The notes under the pieces: generated by a model
Database searches by the model: none
Told to the model about the DNA's origin: nothing
The model's input: only the letters and a program-made list of their open reading frames with translations
From: Arthrobacter sp. EpRS71
Lineage (GTDB): Bacteria > Actinomycetota > Actinomycetes > Actinomycetales > Micrococcaceae
Assembly (NCBI RefSeq): GCF_001512285.1
Contig: NZ_LNUV01000006.1
Location: 256,041-320,040, forward strand
Reading direction: 5' to 3'
DNA: 64,000 bases
Part shown: in pieces, positions 15,815 through 23,700 of the stretch
How positions within the stretch are numbered: position 1 is the stretch's first letter
Layout: the number at the start of each line of letters is the position of its first letter
Position numbers and translations under genes: made by a program

Positions 15815-15944
15815 GGCTGCTTCCTTCCTTCAATCAAATGTCCCGGTGGCTCGCGTAACTTACTGGACGATTGATTGAGAACTTTCACCCCCTTCTTTAA
15901 GAGCCAACCCAAAAAAGAAGGTGAGTTACTAATGGTTAAATGGT

Positions 15945-16020
15945 GCTTAGATTCCGCTTAGATTTTTGGTAAGCAAAACGTAAGCGCCCGCTTAAGCCGC
16001 CGCTTAGATTTCGCTTAGCT
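15945..16020. other. Candidate iteron replication origin
   Basis: The motif CGCTTAGATT or close variants recurs at 15945-15953, 15955-15964, 15989-15996 (CGCTTAAG), 16001-16010 and 16012-16020, with inverted TAAGC copies at about 15970 and 15981. The repeats begin in the 3' end of the probable initiator gene, and A/T-richer DNA (15870-15945) lies alongside. This is the arrangement of iteron-type origins. The 15815-15944 remainder has a weak hairpin but no gene. Confidence 0.6.
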
Positions 16021-16444
16021 CCTTGGGTTCATACTCAGGCGGTTCGGCGCCAGGGCAGAGAGCACAATTCGGGTCAATCCGGCCCTTGTTCACGTGATGC
16101 CTTGTGTGCGCGGACTTGAGACCGCCACGCTGGCCGCGTTCCTTCTGTTCGGCTTTATAGCGTGCTATTTCCTCAGCGGAGTTCTGATGCTTCAGGTAGT
16201 CATGCAGGGCGAATGTTCCATCAGGCAGCCCAACGACCAGCCCGGCTGTGATGAGCTCCTTTTTTGCCTTCGAACCCTTGGCCAGCAGGTCGCTGTCACT
16301 AACCAGCCCATCACGCGTCTCCTCATTCGCGAGAGCAATCAAGGTGACATGGAGTCTGAACGCGGCATCTGACAACCCACGAATCTTCCGATGCCTTGGG
16401 TACTCATTCGTCATCGTGAAGTAGGGGCGTCTGTCCTTCGCCAC
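16004..16444 (-). CDS. Probable replication initiator / DnaD-like protein
   Basis: 146 residues from GTG 16444, with AGGAG 6 nt upstream. It begins MAKDRRPYFTMTNEYPRHRK and continues with a winged-helix-like region (LSDAAFRLHVTLIALANEE), a layout seen at the N-terminus of phage replication proteins of the O/DnaD type. It is shorter than most, and the C-terminus has Cys/His (HHVNKGRIDPNCALCPG) that may bind zinc. The iteron array at its 3' end supports an initiator role. Confidence 0.6.
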   Translation of the reverse strand: MAKDRRPYFTMTNEYPRHRKIRGLSDAAFRLHVTLIALANEETRDGLVSDSDLLAKGSKAKKELITAGLVVGLPDGTFALHDYLKHQNSAEEIARYKAEQKERGQRGGLKSAHTRHHVNKGRIDPNCALCPGAEPPEYEPKELSEI

Positions 16445-16447
16445 GGT

Positions 16448-16573
16448 TTACTCCTTTCTTGGTGGTATTTCGGGCAGGTCGAGCATTGGGTTTGACCATT
16501 CACAGAAGTCACATTCGGCCCCTTGGCATCGGTGAGGCGCCGCTACTTTCGGTGGCGCCTCGTCCGGGGTCAT
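16448..16573 (-). CDS. Very small zinc-motif protein
   Basis: 41 residues from ATG 16573, overlapping the methyltransferase stop as ATGA and ending just before the next Shine-Dalgarno. Sequence starts MTPDEAPPKVAAPHRCQGAE and contains CQGAECDFCEW, a C-x4-C-x2-C cluster. The translational coupling is the best evidence that it is real. Function unknown. Confidence 0.55.
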   Translation of the reverse strand: MTPDEAPPKVAAPHRCQGAECDFCEWSNPMLDLPEIPPRKE

Positions 16574-18234
16574 GCTGCGAGCTCCGCACCTGCGCCGGAA
16601 AGTGAGAGTGCTGCGACGATGAACAGGTCACGGGCGGCCGGGGGAGTGACCGCGTTCCCGGCTTGTTTGACCTGCTCCCTCTTGTTCCCGGTCATGATGT
16701 ACGACTTGGGGAAGGCCATACCAGCACTGATCTCGTAGGGCTCGAGCATCCGGAACTCGCAGTCCTCAATCTCGGGCACAGTCCATTCGGTGATGGCGTG
16801 GTGCTGGCCGCCGGCGCTGAAGGTTCCGAACGGGTCCGTTGTGGGTGCGTTCGATGCGGCCAGATGCTCGGGCGAGGTGCCGCGCATGGTGGTGACCATG
16901 GCGAACCGGTCCGTGGTGCTGATCGTCGGGATCGCCTTGGCTACTGGGTGCATCTGGCCGTTGCCGTAGTACTCCATCAGCATGTGGCTGCCAGGCGCGG
17001 TGATCAGAGACTGGTGGCCCGCAGTGGTCAGAGTGCCCATGACCTCCGTGACTGGCTTCGAGAGGTACGATTCTTGTCCAGCCGGAGCTGAGTTGTTGCG
17101 CATGAGCATCGGTGGCACAAGTACTCCTGTTTCGTTGCGGGTGGTCTGCGTGCGCATAACGGCTCCCACTGGAGCGGCCTGCTTACCTTCGCGACCTTCC
17201 ACCGGGACCAGTAGTGAACGCGTGTAGCTGGTCGTCTGGGTCTGGAACGGTTCAGCGTGGACCGGGCTGATGATCTCGGCGCCACGAACAGCGTCAATGC
17301 TGACCGCCTTGCCGTGGTAACGCTTGAGCCCTGCGGCGATCCTGGCCATGGTCTTCGGCACGAGGGGCTTGGCGCGGTCGCCGATGCGCTGGCCACGGAG
17401 GCCCCAATCGATCGCGGAGGCTGCGGGCAGCCAGCCGGGTTCAACGATGGAGTTCTTGCAGCGCGTGTTGGGGCACCGGTAGACGTACTGGGCTTTGTAC
17501 CTGCCCCAGCGGTAGTTCGGGTTCTTCCACGACTGGATGCACCGGATCGTCTCGTCGCAGGTTTTGCAGTGCGCCAGTGGCATTAGGAGATCGAAGTTCG
17601 GTTTCGGGTTGCCCTTGAGCCAGAACATCACGTACATCCGGTCCCGAGACTGCGGGGCCGGCAGTCCGCCGAGCTGCGCGTGCATGCTGTTCATGTAGAC
17701 GGTGTGGTGGTTGTAGCCGAGTGCATCCATGGCCATCAGCCAGGCGTCGAACATGACCCACTTGGCCGCGTCCACGACGTTCTCGGTAATGATGAGCTTG
17801 TACTTGTGCCATTCCGCGAACCGAGGCACATCCCACATAGTGGCGCGGGACCGGTCGGCGGCCTCGTCGGCGAGGGAATCCCCGAAGAGATCCGCCTGGT
17901 TGGTGATGCGCTTCTTGCCCTTCGCCACGGAGTGGTTGGTGCACTCTGGCGAAGCCCAGAGAATGTCCGACGTCGCGATGTAGCGCGGATCCGTGATCTG
18001 GATGTCCGCGCACACATGCTCGGTCTCCGGGTGGTTGGCGTTGTGCGTTTCGATGGCGCGGGCCCAGTGGTTCATGGCCGTCTTGATCGTTACTCCGGGG
18101 ACCTCCAGCGCGCCCGTGGACGATCCGCCAGCGCCACAAAACATGTCCGTGGCGGTCAGCTCGTTGTTGGCTTGCTGCATGAGTTGGACGAGGTCGTCCA
18201 GGATGGTGCGGCGTTCGAGTAGAGCGGTGCTCAT
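16570..18234 (-). CDS. DNA (cytosine-5) methyltransferase
   Basis: 554 residues with ordered C5-methyltransferase motifs: I DMFCGAGGSS (30-39), IV SPECTNHS (95-102, catalytic Cys98; PEC instead of the usual PPC), VI ENV (151-153), VIII QSRDR (195-199), and a C-terminal GNAV motif. A Cys-rich insertion (CKTCDETIRC ... YRCPNTRCKNS) forms an added zinc ribbon. No restriction endonuclease is adjacent, so it is a solitary phage methyltransferase that probably protects phage DNA from host restriction or marks replication. Confidence 0.9.
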   Translation of the reverse strand: MSTALLERRTILDDLVQLMQQANNELTATDMFCGAGGSSTGALEVPGVTIKTAMNHWARAIETHNANHPETEHVCADIQITDPRYIATSDILWASPECTNHSVAKGKKRITNQADLFGDSLADEAADRSRATMWDVPRFAEWHKYKLIITENVVDAAKWVMFDAWLMAMDALGYNHHTVYMNSMHAQLGGLPAPQSRDRMYVMFWLKGNPKPNFDLLMPLAHCKTCDETIRCIQSWKNPNYRWGRYKAQYVYRCPNTRCKNSIVEPGWLPAASAIDWGLRGQRIGDRAKPLVPKTMARIAAGLKRYHGKAVSIDAVRGAEIISPVHAEPFQTQTTSYTRSLLVPVEGREGKQAAPVGAVMRTQTTRNETGVLVPPMLMRNNSAPAGQESYLSKPVTEVMGTLTTAGHQSLITAPGSHMLMEYYGNGQMHPVAKAIPTISTTDRFAMVTTMRGTSPEHLAASNAPTTDPFGTFSAGGQHHAITEWTVPEIEDCEFRMLEPYEISAGMAFPKSYIMTGNKREQVKQAGNAVTPPAARDLFIVAALSLSGAGAELAA

Positions 18235-18533
18235 GTGAGATTCCTTCCGGGCGTGTGGTGGTAGTTGCGTAGGGGCGCGGTAACAGCGGGGGCTTCAACG
18301 ACGACGACATGCCGGGCGCCTCCCGAGCCGGGAACGCGGCGGCCGTCACGGACCCCACCGCGTGCTGTGCCGATGATCTTGGCGCCGTGACGGTTGGCGA
18401 CGTTGGGTAAGTCGTCGATCGCTTGGCGAATCAGTTGAGCCACTGTCGTGGCTGTTCCCTCGCCCTCAATGACCGGCCATACGGCGCGGAAGGTGTGAGT
18501 GGGTTCGGCCGGTGCAGTCTCCGTGTGACTCAC
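18231..18533 (-). CDS. Small hypothetical protein
   Basis: 100 residues coupled by 4-bp overlaps to the clamp gene upstream and the methyltransferase downstream. It begins MSHTETAPAEPTHTFRAVWP and has a mixed alpha/beta centre (TVAQLIRQAIDDLPNVANRH) with a Gly/Arg-rich loop. Its position between clamp and methyltransferase suggests a DNA-related accessory role, but no motif supports this. Confidence 0.6.
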   Translation of the reverse strand: MSHTETAPAEPTHTFRAVWPVIEGEGTATTVAQLIRQAIDDLPNVANRHGAKIIGTARGGVRDGRRVPGSGGARHVVVVEAPAVTAPLRNYHHTPGRNLT

Positions 18534-19669
18534 GAGGGCATCCGAACGGACATGATCAGGTGCTTGTGCACGTTTACCTCAGCCGAATCCACGCCAGCAG
18601 CAGTGAACATGAACGGCTTGTTGACCTCCGTGTAGGAGATCCGAACTCGTTCGCCGCCGATCTGCTGCAGCGCGTCCAGCACGTACTGAGGGTTCATTGC
18701 GAACTTGATCGGTTCGCTGTCTCCGGCAATCAGCGACGCGGCTGCAACCGGGCTCTTGGAAGGGCCAAAGATCCCGTCAGCGAACTCCACATCAGCGCCG
18801 GACTCGCGAAGGCTGATGTAGCAAGGCGCGAAACGCTCGCTCATGAACTGTGCGACCTTCACGCTTTCCTTCAGGACAGCCTGGTCGACTTCGAAGGATG
18901 CGGTCACTTGCTCAGGGAAGAGGCTGCGGATCTTCGGGTAGTCCCCATCTGTGGCGATTGTCCGGTAGGTGACGTTATCCGTCACGACCTCGATCCAGCG
19001 GGTGTCCGAATTGAATCCCAGTACAACGCGTTCCCCCACAAGGAACCGATCGATGGACTTGAGCGTGCGGGCGTTCAGGACGAAGGACGTTTCACCCTCG
19101 CCCGCCCCGGCCACATGATCGGTCGTGAGCCGATAGCGGTCGGTCGCGAACATCTCGACGTTGCCGCCTCGAATGTTGAATTGAACTGCAGACAGGATCG
19201 GTAGCGTGTCATCCGTGCAGGCGGCAACCTTTACACGCCGAAGCGCGGTGCGGAACTCGGCAGCCGGGAAGGTTGCTTCTACCTCGTTCAGGGATTCCGG
19301 CGCTGAGGGGTACTCGCCGATGTCGGCTGATTCTGTGTGCAGTTCGTAGCCGGCTGCGGACACCGTGACCTTGTTGCCCACCATCTTCACGGTGACGGGC
19401 ATGTTGCGTGCACGGCCGGTGGTGGACCGGATGGCATCCAGCAGCCAACGCCAGTGAACCAGGAATGGATCGCCGATTCCGGAAGCATCCTGGATGGCTG
19501 TGGAGGCCGATGTTGCGTAGTCAAAGCCAAAGATGGTCTGTTCTGACGGGTTGACAATGATGCTAGAAAGGATCGGCGTGGGCTTCCGGCCAGCCATCGC
19601 TGGCGTCAACCGGGTGAGCGCGGCGATCCATTCCTTGGCGGGTGCGGTGATTGTTTGGGTGTCACTCAT
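18530..19669 (-). CDS. dnaN: DNA polymerase III sliding clamp (beta), phage copy
   Basis: 379 residues, full bacterial beta-clamp length with three repeated domains: N-terminal ITAPAKEWIAALTRLTPAMAGR, central FPAAEFRTALRRVKVAACTD, C-terminal VDQAVLKESVKVAQFMSE, ending YTEVNKPFMFTAAGVDSA. It would tether polymerase to phage DNA, substituting for or competing with the host clamp. No phage DNA polymerase is seen in this window, so it presumably loads onto the host replisome. A stem-loop precedes the start. Confidence 0.9.
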   Translation of the reverse strand: MSDTQTITAPAKEWIAALTRLTPAMAGRKPTPILSSIIVNPSEQTIFGFDYATSASTAIQDASGIGDPFLVHWRWLLDAIRSTTGRARNMPVTVKMVGNKVTVSAAGYELHTESADIGEYPSAPESLNEVEATFPAAEFRTALRRVKVAACTDDTLPILSAVQFNIRGGNVEMFATDRYRLTTDHVAGAGEGETSFVLNARTLKSIDRFLVGERVVLGFNSDTRWIEVVTDNVTYRTIATDGDYPKIRSLFPEQVTASFEVDQAVLKESVKVAQFMSERFAPCYISLRESGADVEFADGIFGPSKSPVAAASLIAGDSEPIKFAMNPQYVLDALQQIGGERVRISYTEVNKPFMFTAAGVDSAEVNVHKHLIMSVRMPS

Positions 19670-19694
19670 GGCTTTCTCCTTTGGTTCGGGTACG

Positions 19695-19719
19695 AAAAAG
19701 GCCCCTTTCGTGGGGGCCT
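19695..19719 (-). terminator. Hairpin plus T-run ahead of dnaN
   Basis: On the minus strand GGCCCC(C) pairs with GGGGCC and is followed by TTTTTC, 26 bp upstream of the clamp start codon. Classic intrinsic terminator geometry. It would reduce read-through from upstream early genes or create a processed 5' end for dnaN mRNA. Confidence 0.72.
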
Positions 19720-19918
19720 AGGCTTTGCTGCGCATGGCGCGCATTACGTTGTTGACGGCTTGATTTCCGGTGGGGTCGCGGTGGGTTTGCCCTGCCCTGT
19801 CGTTGGCGTCTTGTCTGCGCCGGGCGTCTACGTGGTGCTCGCAGGATCCTCGAGTGGCGCATATGCCGTGCGCGCCTTTGCAGAGGAAGCAGCAGGGGTC
19901 ATCCAGCAGCTTCGCCAT
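19718..19918 (-). CDS. Small Cys/His-rich hypothetical protein
   Basis: 66 residues: MAKLLDDPCCFLCKGAHGIC and then GSCEHHVDARRRQDANDRA. The Cys/His spacing (CCFLC, GIC, SCEHH) suggests a small zinc-binding fold, and the C-terminus is basic. It overlaps the previous gene by 20 bp and ends at the terminator before dnaN. Confidence 0.55.
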   Translation of the reverse strand: MAKLLDDPCCFLCKGAHGICATRGSCEHHVDARRRQDANDRAGQTHRDPTGNQAVNNVMRAMRSKA

Positions 19919-20543
19919 CGGCGGCCGCCTTCGCTTCGTAGTAGTGCCTGATCCCGGAGAGGATCGCGTGGCAGCACCAGAGGTAGTGGAAGGTGTAGTC
20001 CTCCCAGCTGCAGTCCCACGGGTCGATGAACTCGTAGCCGTTGATACGGAAGTTCTGCACTAGGCCCATGCAAGCCTCACGGCTTCCCATGTATTCGTAG
20101 TCGTTGAGGACTTCGCTGCGGATCGTCTCCCAGATTTCTTTCGCATCCTCGGCGCTGTAGCCTTCGCGGCGCTTCCAGAAGTGCTCGATAACGTACTTTT
20201 TGAAGAGGTCTTCGTTGTGGTCGCGGTAGCCAGCGTGGGTTCCGGCAGCTTGGAGTTTTTCGCCCCAGTACCCGGCATTGATGTATCCGTGACCGTTCGT
20301 GAAGAACTCGAACATGTCCTCAGTGCGGGCGAAGGTATAGGTGCCCATGTCTGCCCGGATGGTCAGGTTGCCAGGCCATGTGATCAGGTCGAAGTAGTAG
20401 AAACCCGTTCCGGGCTTCTTGAACCTGATGTGCCGGTAAAGGCCTTGGTCAAGGAGTATCTCCATCTCGTGGTCGGCGGTGTCGCTGTTGAAGCGGCGCA
20501 ACGCTTCGGGGTGGTAGTCGCTGTGGACGGTCAGAGGCTTCAT
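19899..20543 (-). CDS. Hypothetical phage protein
   Basis: 214 residues from ATG 20543, coupled by ATGA to the glutaredoxin-like gene. It begins MKPLTVHSDYHPEALRRFNS. Mixed alpha/beta with many aromatics (GTGFYYFDLITWPGNLTIRA, WDCSWEDYTFHYLWCCHAIL). It is conserved in feel and well formed, but no catalytic motif or known family is evident to me. Confidence 0.68.
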   Translation of the reverse strand: MKPLTVHSDYHPEALRRFNSDTADHEMEILLDQGLYRHIRFKKPGTGFYYFDLITWPGNLTIRADMGTYTFARTEDMFEFFTNGHGYINAGYWGEKLQAAGTHAGYRDHNEDLFKKYVIEHFWKRREGYSAEDAKEIWETIRSEVLNDYEYMGSREACMGLVQNFRINGYEFIDPWDCSWEDYTFHYLWCCHAILSGIRHYYEAKAAADGEAAG

Positions 20544-20848
20544 GCGGCATCGGTCCGCTCGGTGATGAGTTCCTTGATCTTGGCTGGTTGGAATCCGGAC
20601 CACGTCTCATCACCCTTGGGCGTGGATGCGATGAGGACTGGCATCTGCCTGAGTCCTAGCACTTCGGTGACGTAGTGGTAGGCCGTGGCGTCTTCTTCGA
20701 CGTTGACGGCGGTGTAGTGGATGCTGGCCTTGTCGAGCAACTTCTTGCTCCAGTCGCATTGGCGGCAGTCGTTCTTGGTATAGATCACCACGGCCACGCC
20801 ATCGCGGGCCTGGATCTGCTGGGTCAGGTCAATTACTTCGGTGGTCAT
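20540..20848 (-). CDS. Glutaredoxin/NrdH-like thioredoxin-fold protein
   Basis: 102 residues. The redox motif CRQC (Cys28, Cys31) sits after VAVVIYTKND, and the cis-Pro region reads RQMPVLIAS, then TWSGFQPAKIKELI near the C-terminus. These are NrdH/glutaredoxin features. In phages such proteins usually supply electrons to ribonucleotide reductase for dNTP synthesis. No reductase gene is visible here, so it may serve the host enzyme. Confidence 0.8.
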   Translation of the reverse strand: MTTEVIDLTQQIQARDGVAVVIYTKNDCRQCDWSKKLLDKASIHYTAVNVEEDATAYHYVTEVLGLRQMPVLIASTPKGDETWSGFQPAKIKELITERTDAA

Positions 20849-20864
20849 GGGGTCCTTTCGCGGC

Positions 20865-20894
20865 GCGGCGCCCGGCCGGGTGACCGGGCGCCGC
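20865..20894. repeat. Very GC-rich stem-loop upstream of the glutaredoxin-like gene
   Basis: GCGGCGCCCGG at 20865-20875 pairs perfectly with CCGGGCGCCGC at 20884-20894 around an 8-nt loop, 16 bp upstream of ATG 20848. Together with the hairpin at 20902-20924 it makes a double stem-loop leader. Confidence 0.7.
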
Positions 20895-20901
20895 GGGCAT
20901 G

Positions 20902-20924
20902 AAAAAAGCCGCTCACTGGCGGCT
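20902..20924 (-). terminator. Intrinsic terminator after the membrane protein gene
   Basis: On the minus strand GCCGCC-AGTGA-GCGGC followed by TTTTTT, 24 bp past the stop of the membrane protein gene at 20948. It is also one of the start-proximal hairpins, since the next gene follows. Confidence 0.75.
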
Positions 20925-20947
20925 TGGGATGTTCGGCTAGCTGAGGG

Positions 20948-21436
20948 CTATTCGTTGTCAATGGTGTACGACTCGGTAACGGAGCCCTCAGGAATGTGGA
21001 ACTCGTACTTGTCCGTGCTTCCGATAGGCCAAGGAAGGATCCAGCCGTTGTTGTAATCGAAGTGCTCGGTGGTGACAGTGGCTTTGGCCGCATCCTCGAA
21101 AATGACTGAGTCTTTAGCGTTTGCCTGGCCAACTCGGATAGAACCGTCATCGCCTTGCTGGATGAAGTTCAAGACGCGCTTGCCGTCGATGTAGCCACTT
21201 CCGAGGAAGAAGCGCCCATGCTGCGAGGAGGATGTGCCGAGCGCCTTCAGGCTGATTGTCTGCTTACTGACGAGATCCATGTTGGATGGGATGAATGTGG
21301 CGCACAGGAGGAGGGCGAGTCCGCCGAACACGGTGCCGAGTAGCAGTATTGGTATGCCCATGAGCCAGTCGTTTTCGCACAGGATGGAGTAGGCGACCGC
21401 AGCGACTATGAGAATGATGACGATCCAGAAGAGCAT
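20948..21436 (-). CDS. Membrane protein, unknown
   Basis: 162 residues. Two N-terminal hydrophobic segments, about residues 1-19 (LFWIVIILIVAAVAYSIL) and 27-50 (LMGIPILLLGTVFGGLALLL), anchor a C-terminal domain that is probably outside or inside depending on hairpin orientation (GRFFLGSGYIDGKRVLNFIQ). Such two-TM proteins in early phage operons can be superinfection exclusion factors. That is speculation; no family is recognised. Confidence 0.65.
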   Translation of the reverse strand: MLFWIVIILIVAAVAYSILCENDWLMGIPILLLGTVFGGLALLLCATFIPSNMDLVSKQTISLKALGTSSSQHGRFFLGSGYIDGKRVLNFIQQGDDGSIRVGQANAKDSVIFEDAAKATVTTEHFDYNNGWILPWPIGSTDKYEFHIPEGSVTESYTIDNE

Positions 21437-21455
21437 GAGGGTTTCCTGACGTGGT

Positions 21456-21887
21456 TTAGAAGGACGGTTCGGAGGAAGGCCAGCCGCCGGTGTTCTGGGC
21501 TGGTGGTGTTGCCCATGGGTCCGACTGCGCGGCCAGCGGTTCGGTGGTCTGGGTGTTGCGCTTGTTGACGATGGAGATGCCCTTGACAGTGACGTCGAGT
21601 GAGGTGCGGTTGACGCCTTGGTTGTCCACGTACTCGCGGGACATGAGTTCGCCGAATACAGTCACGCGGGCGCCCTTGCGGAGCCGTTCGACGTAGTATT
21701 CAGCGTCCGGGCCCCACAGGGTGCAGCGGAACCACTGAGTCTGTTCTTTGTCCTTGTCCCAGTTGCCCTGTGCGTCCTTCTTGCCTTTGGTGTCAGCAAC
21801 CCTGAAGGCAAGGCAGGCGTTTCCGCTGGGCTTGAAGTCTAGGACTGGCTCGCCGCCAAGGTTGCCGGTGAAGGTAACGTCTGCCAT
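21456..21887 (-). CDS. ssb: Single-stranded DNA-binding protein
   Basis: 143 residues with an OB fold: MADVTFTGNLGGEPVLDFKP, FRVADTKGKKDAQGNWD, TQWFRCTLWGPDAEYYVERL, GARVTVFGELMSREYVDNQG. The disordered tail ends PSSEPSF rather than the host DDDIPF, so interaction with host partners may differ. It overlaps the ATPase gene by one base and belongs with the recombination genes. Confidence 0.9.
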   Translation of the reverse strand: MADVTFTGNLGGEPVLDFKPSGNACLAFRVADTKGKKDAQGNWDKDKEQTQWFRCTLWGPDAEYYVERLRKGARVTVFGELMSREYVDNQGVNRTSLDVTVKGISIVNKRNTQTTEPLAAQSDPWATPPAQNTGGWPSSEPSF

Positions 21888-23107
21888 TAGGCCTTGACCT
21901 CTCCGTCCTCGATAACAATCCCGCGCCCGTCACCGTCTCCGACAACCTCGATCCAAACTTGGAAGTCGTGTTCGCGGGCGATGGATTCAACGAGGGCCAG
22001 GTTGTCTTTGTCGAGCAAGGACCCATCAGCAATGCGGATGACTCGCAGCTTCGGGTTGAGCGCGATGGCCATGGCGAGTGAGACTCGCAGCTGTTCGGCA
22101 CTGGATGCCTGCTTGAACGGGACGCCCTTGAATGTCACGCCAGACTCATCGAAGCCGAGCTCATCGACTGGGAAGACCGCAGACGCGAGTCCTTCGCGCT
22201 TCTTCTGGTCGATCGCTTCGAGCTTGGCCGTCAAGTCTTCCGCTTTGCGTTCGGCCAGCCCCCAGGCGTCGCCGGCCTCTGTCCATGCTTCCCATGCTCG
22301 AACGCTGGCATTGATCTGCTCGGCATTCTGGATCTGCTGGCGTAGGGCATCGACGTCGGGAATAGTCACGTTCTGCCACGACTCAACAGCTTCCTGAGTC
22401 GTGGCCAGTTCGGCTTCGGCGGCCGCGAGTTCCGCACGCAAGCGTTCAACCTCGGCGGCATTCTCGGCATGCTCGCGTACATCAGCTTCGTATTCACGTC
22501 GGAAAGCTTGGGCCGTTTCGATCTTGGTGAAGAGATCATTCACGTTGACCGGCTTCAGGTCCGCCCATTCAGGTTGGACCTCGATGGACGCGGCGTTTGC
22601 CTGAAGCACTTTGGCCTGTCGGTTTACTTCGGTGCGCTGGTCAAAGACTGATTTGCGTTCAGCGTCCAAGGCCTCTGGATCGAATGGCAATTCAACCAAT
22701 TCGAGGAGCGTTCGCAACTGTTCCTTGTCCGTCAGCTGCGTGAAGGCCAGCGGGTCGAGGGAGAGTTTGCCCAGAAGGTCATCGAGCTTGGCCTGGCCTT
22801 TCGGGTACACGGCGCCGTCAGGGGACTTGACCGTCAGCGTTGAGCCGCCGGCGGTGAATCGGCGGACAACAACAAGGTCCTCTGTTTCGAGGATGATCTC
22901 TGCCCGTTCTTCGCCATCCCGGATCGGCTTCGGTGTGGTCTTGGCATTTACACCTCCGAGGGCCGCGGTGATGCTGTCCAGGATGGAGGACTTGCCCTGT
23001 CCGTTGTTGCCGCCGATGACGACGAGGTTGCCGTTCTGGTCTGGTTGGATTCGGACGGCTTTGAGGCGCTTGTAGTTGGTGGTTTGAAGGCTGATGATTC
23101 GGCTCAT
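21887..23107 (-). CDS. RecF/SbcC-like SMC-family ATPase
   Basis: 406 residues from ATG 23107 (the longer frame to 23299 lacks a good start). Walker A GGNNGQGKSS at about 33-42, then a coiled coil of about 100 residues (AAEVERLRAELAAAEAELAT), ABC-type signature SSAEQLRVSLAMA and Walker B-like LRVIRIADGSLLDKDN. Its small coiled coil is closer to RecF than to full SbcC. It sits between SSB and the RecE-like nuclease, so a role in recombination or replication restart is likely. Confidence 0.85.
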   Translation of the reverse strand: MSRIISLQTTNYKRLKAVRIQPDQNGNLVVIGGNNGQGKSSILDSITAALGGVNAKTTPKPIRDGEERAEIILETEDLVVVRRFTAGGSTLTVKSPDGAVYPKGQAKLDDLLGKLSLDPLAFTQLTDKEQLRTLLELVELPFDPEALDAERKSVFDQRTEVNRQAKVLQANAASIEVQPEWADLKPVNVNDLFTKIETAQAFRREYEADVREHAENAAEVERLRAELAAAEAELATTQEAVESWQNVTIPDVDALRQQIQNAEQINASVRAWEAWTEAGDAWGLAERKAEDLTAKLEAIDQKKREGLASAVFPVDELGFDESGVTFKGVPFKQASSAEQLRVSLAMAIALNPKLRVIRIADGSLLDKDNLALVESIAREHDFQVWIEVVGDGDGRGIVIEDGEVKA

Positions 23108-23700
23108 TCTGCTGACTCCTGGTGGTTGTCTTCTCGGACAGCGGCAAGGACTTTCTGTGCGTCCTCGGCGCTGATCTTGTTGGGGTGATCCCATGTGGCG
23201 CCTATGACCTGCCCGGCCGTGGCTAGCATGGTCTTCCCGTCGCCTTCGTATCCGGCTTCGGTGAGTGCGTTTGTGATTGCTTGCCATTGCGCCCGCCATG
23301 GTTCAGTGGCAGGTTCGGCTAGGACGGATACGGAGTGTTGCTTGACCTTCTTTTGGCTGATGCGGACGGGGATGGTGAAGTCAGCGGGGATGTGCGACAT
23401 GGCGATGACCTCGACGCCGCCGACCTTCTCGCCGGCGTAGATCACTTCCGGGTTGTTGACGAGCTTCACGGATCGTCCAAGCCATACGTCTGACTCCGTG
23501 CCCCATCCGTGGGCGATGATCCGGAGCATCCCTTTTGATGGCTTCCACGGACGGCCGTCCATACCGACAAGGTCGATGACAATTGGCTTGGTCGCATCAC
23601 CTTTGCGGACGTTCTGGATGGTGGCGACGATGGGCGCTCCGGTCAGGTCGGAGGCGTTGAGGCAGTCCGACTTGGCAACTAGAGCCTTCGAAATGTCCAT
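23104..23700 (-). CDS. Hypothetical recombination-operon protein
   Basis: 198 residues starting MDISKALVAKSDCLNASDLT. The N-terminal ~115 residues look like a beta-rich nucleic-acid-binding domain (GAPIVATIQNVRKGDATKPI, GRSVKLVNNPEVIYAG); the C-terminal ~80 are helical. It overlaps the nuclease and ATPase genes at both ends, the usual position of a recombinase or mediator, but it shows neither RecT nor Erf motifs. It could be an unrecognised annealing partner of the RecE-like nuclease. Confidence 0.68.
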   Translation of the reverse strand: MDISKALVAKSDCLNASDLTGAPIVATIQNVRKGDATKPIVIDLVGMDGRPWKPSKGMLRIIAHGWGTESDVWLGRSVKLVNNPEVIYAGEKVGGVEVIAMSHIPADFTIPVRISQKKVKQHSVSVLAEPATEPWRAQWQAITNALTEAGYEGDGKTMLATAGQVIGATWDHPNKISAEDAQKVLAAVREDNHQESAE

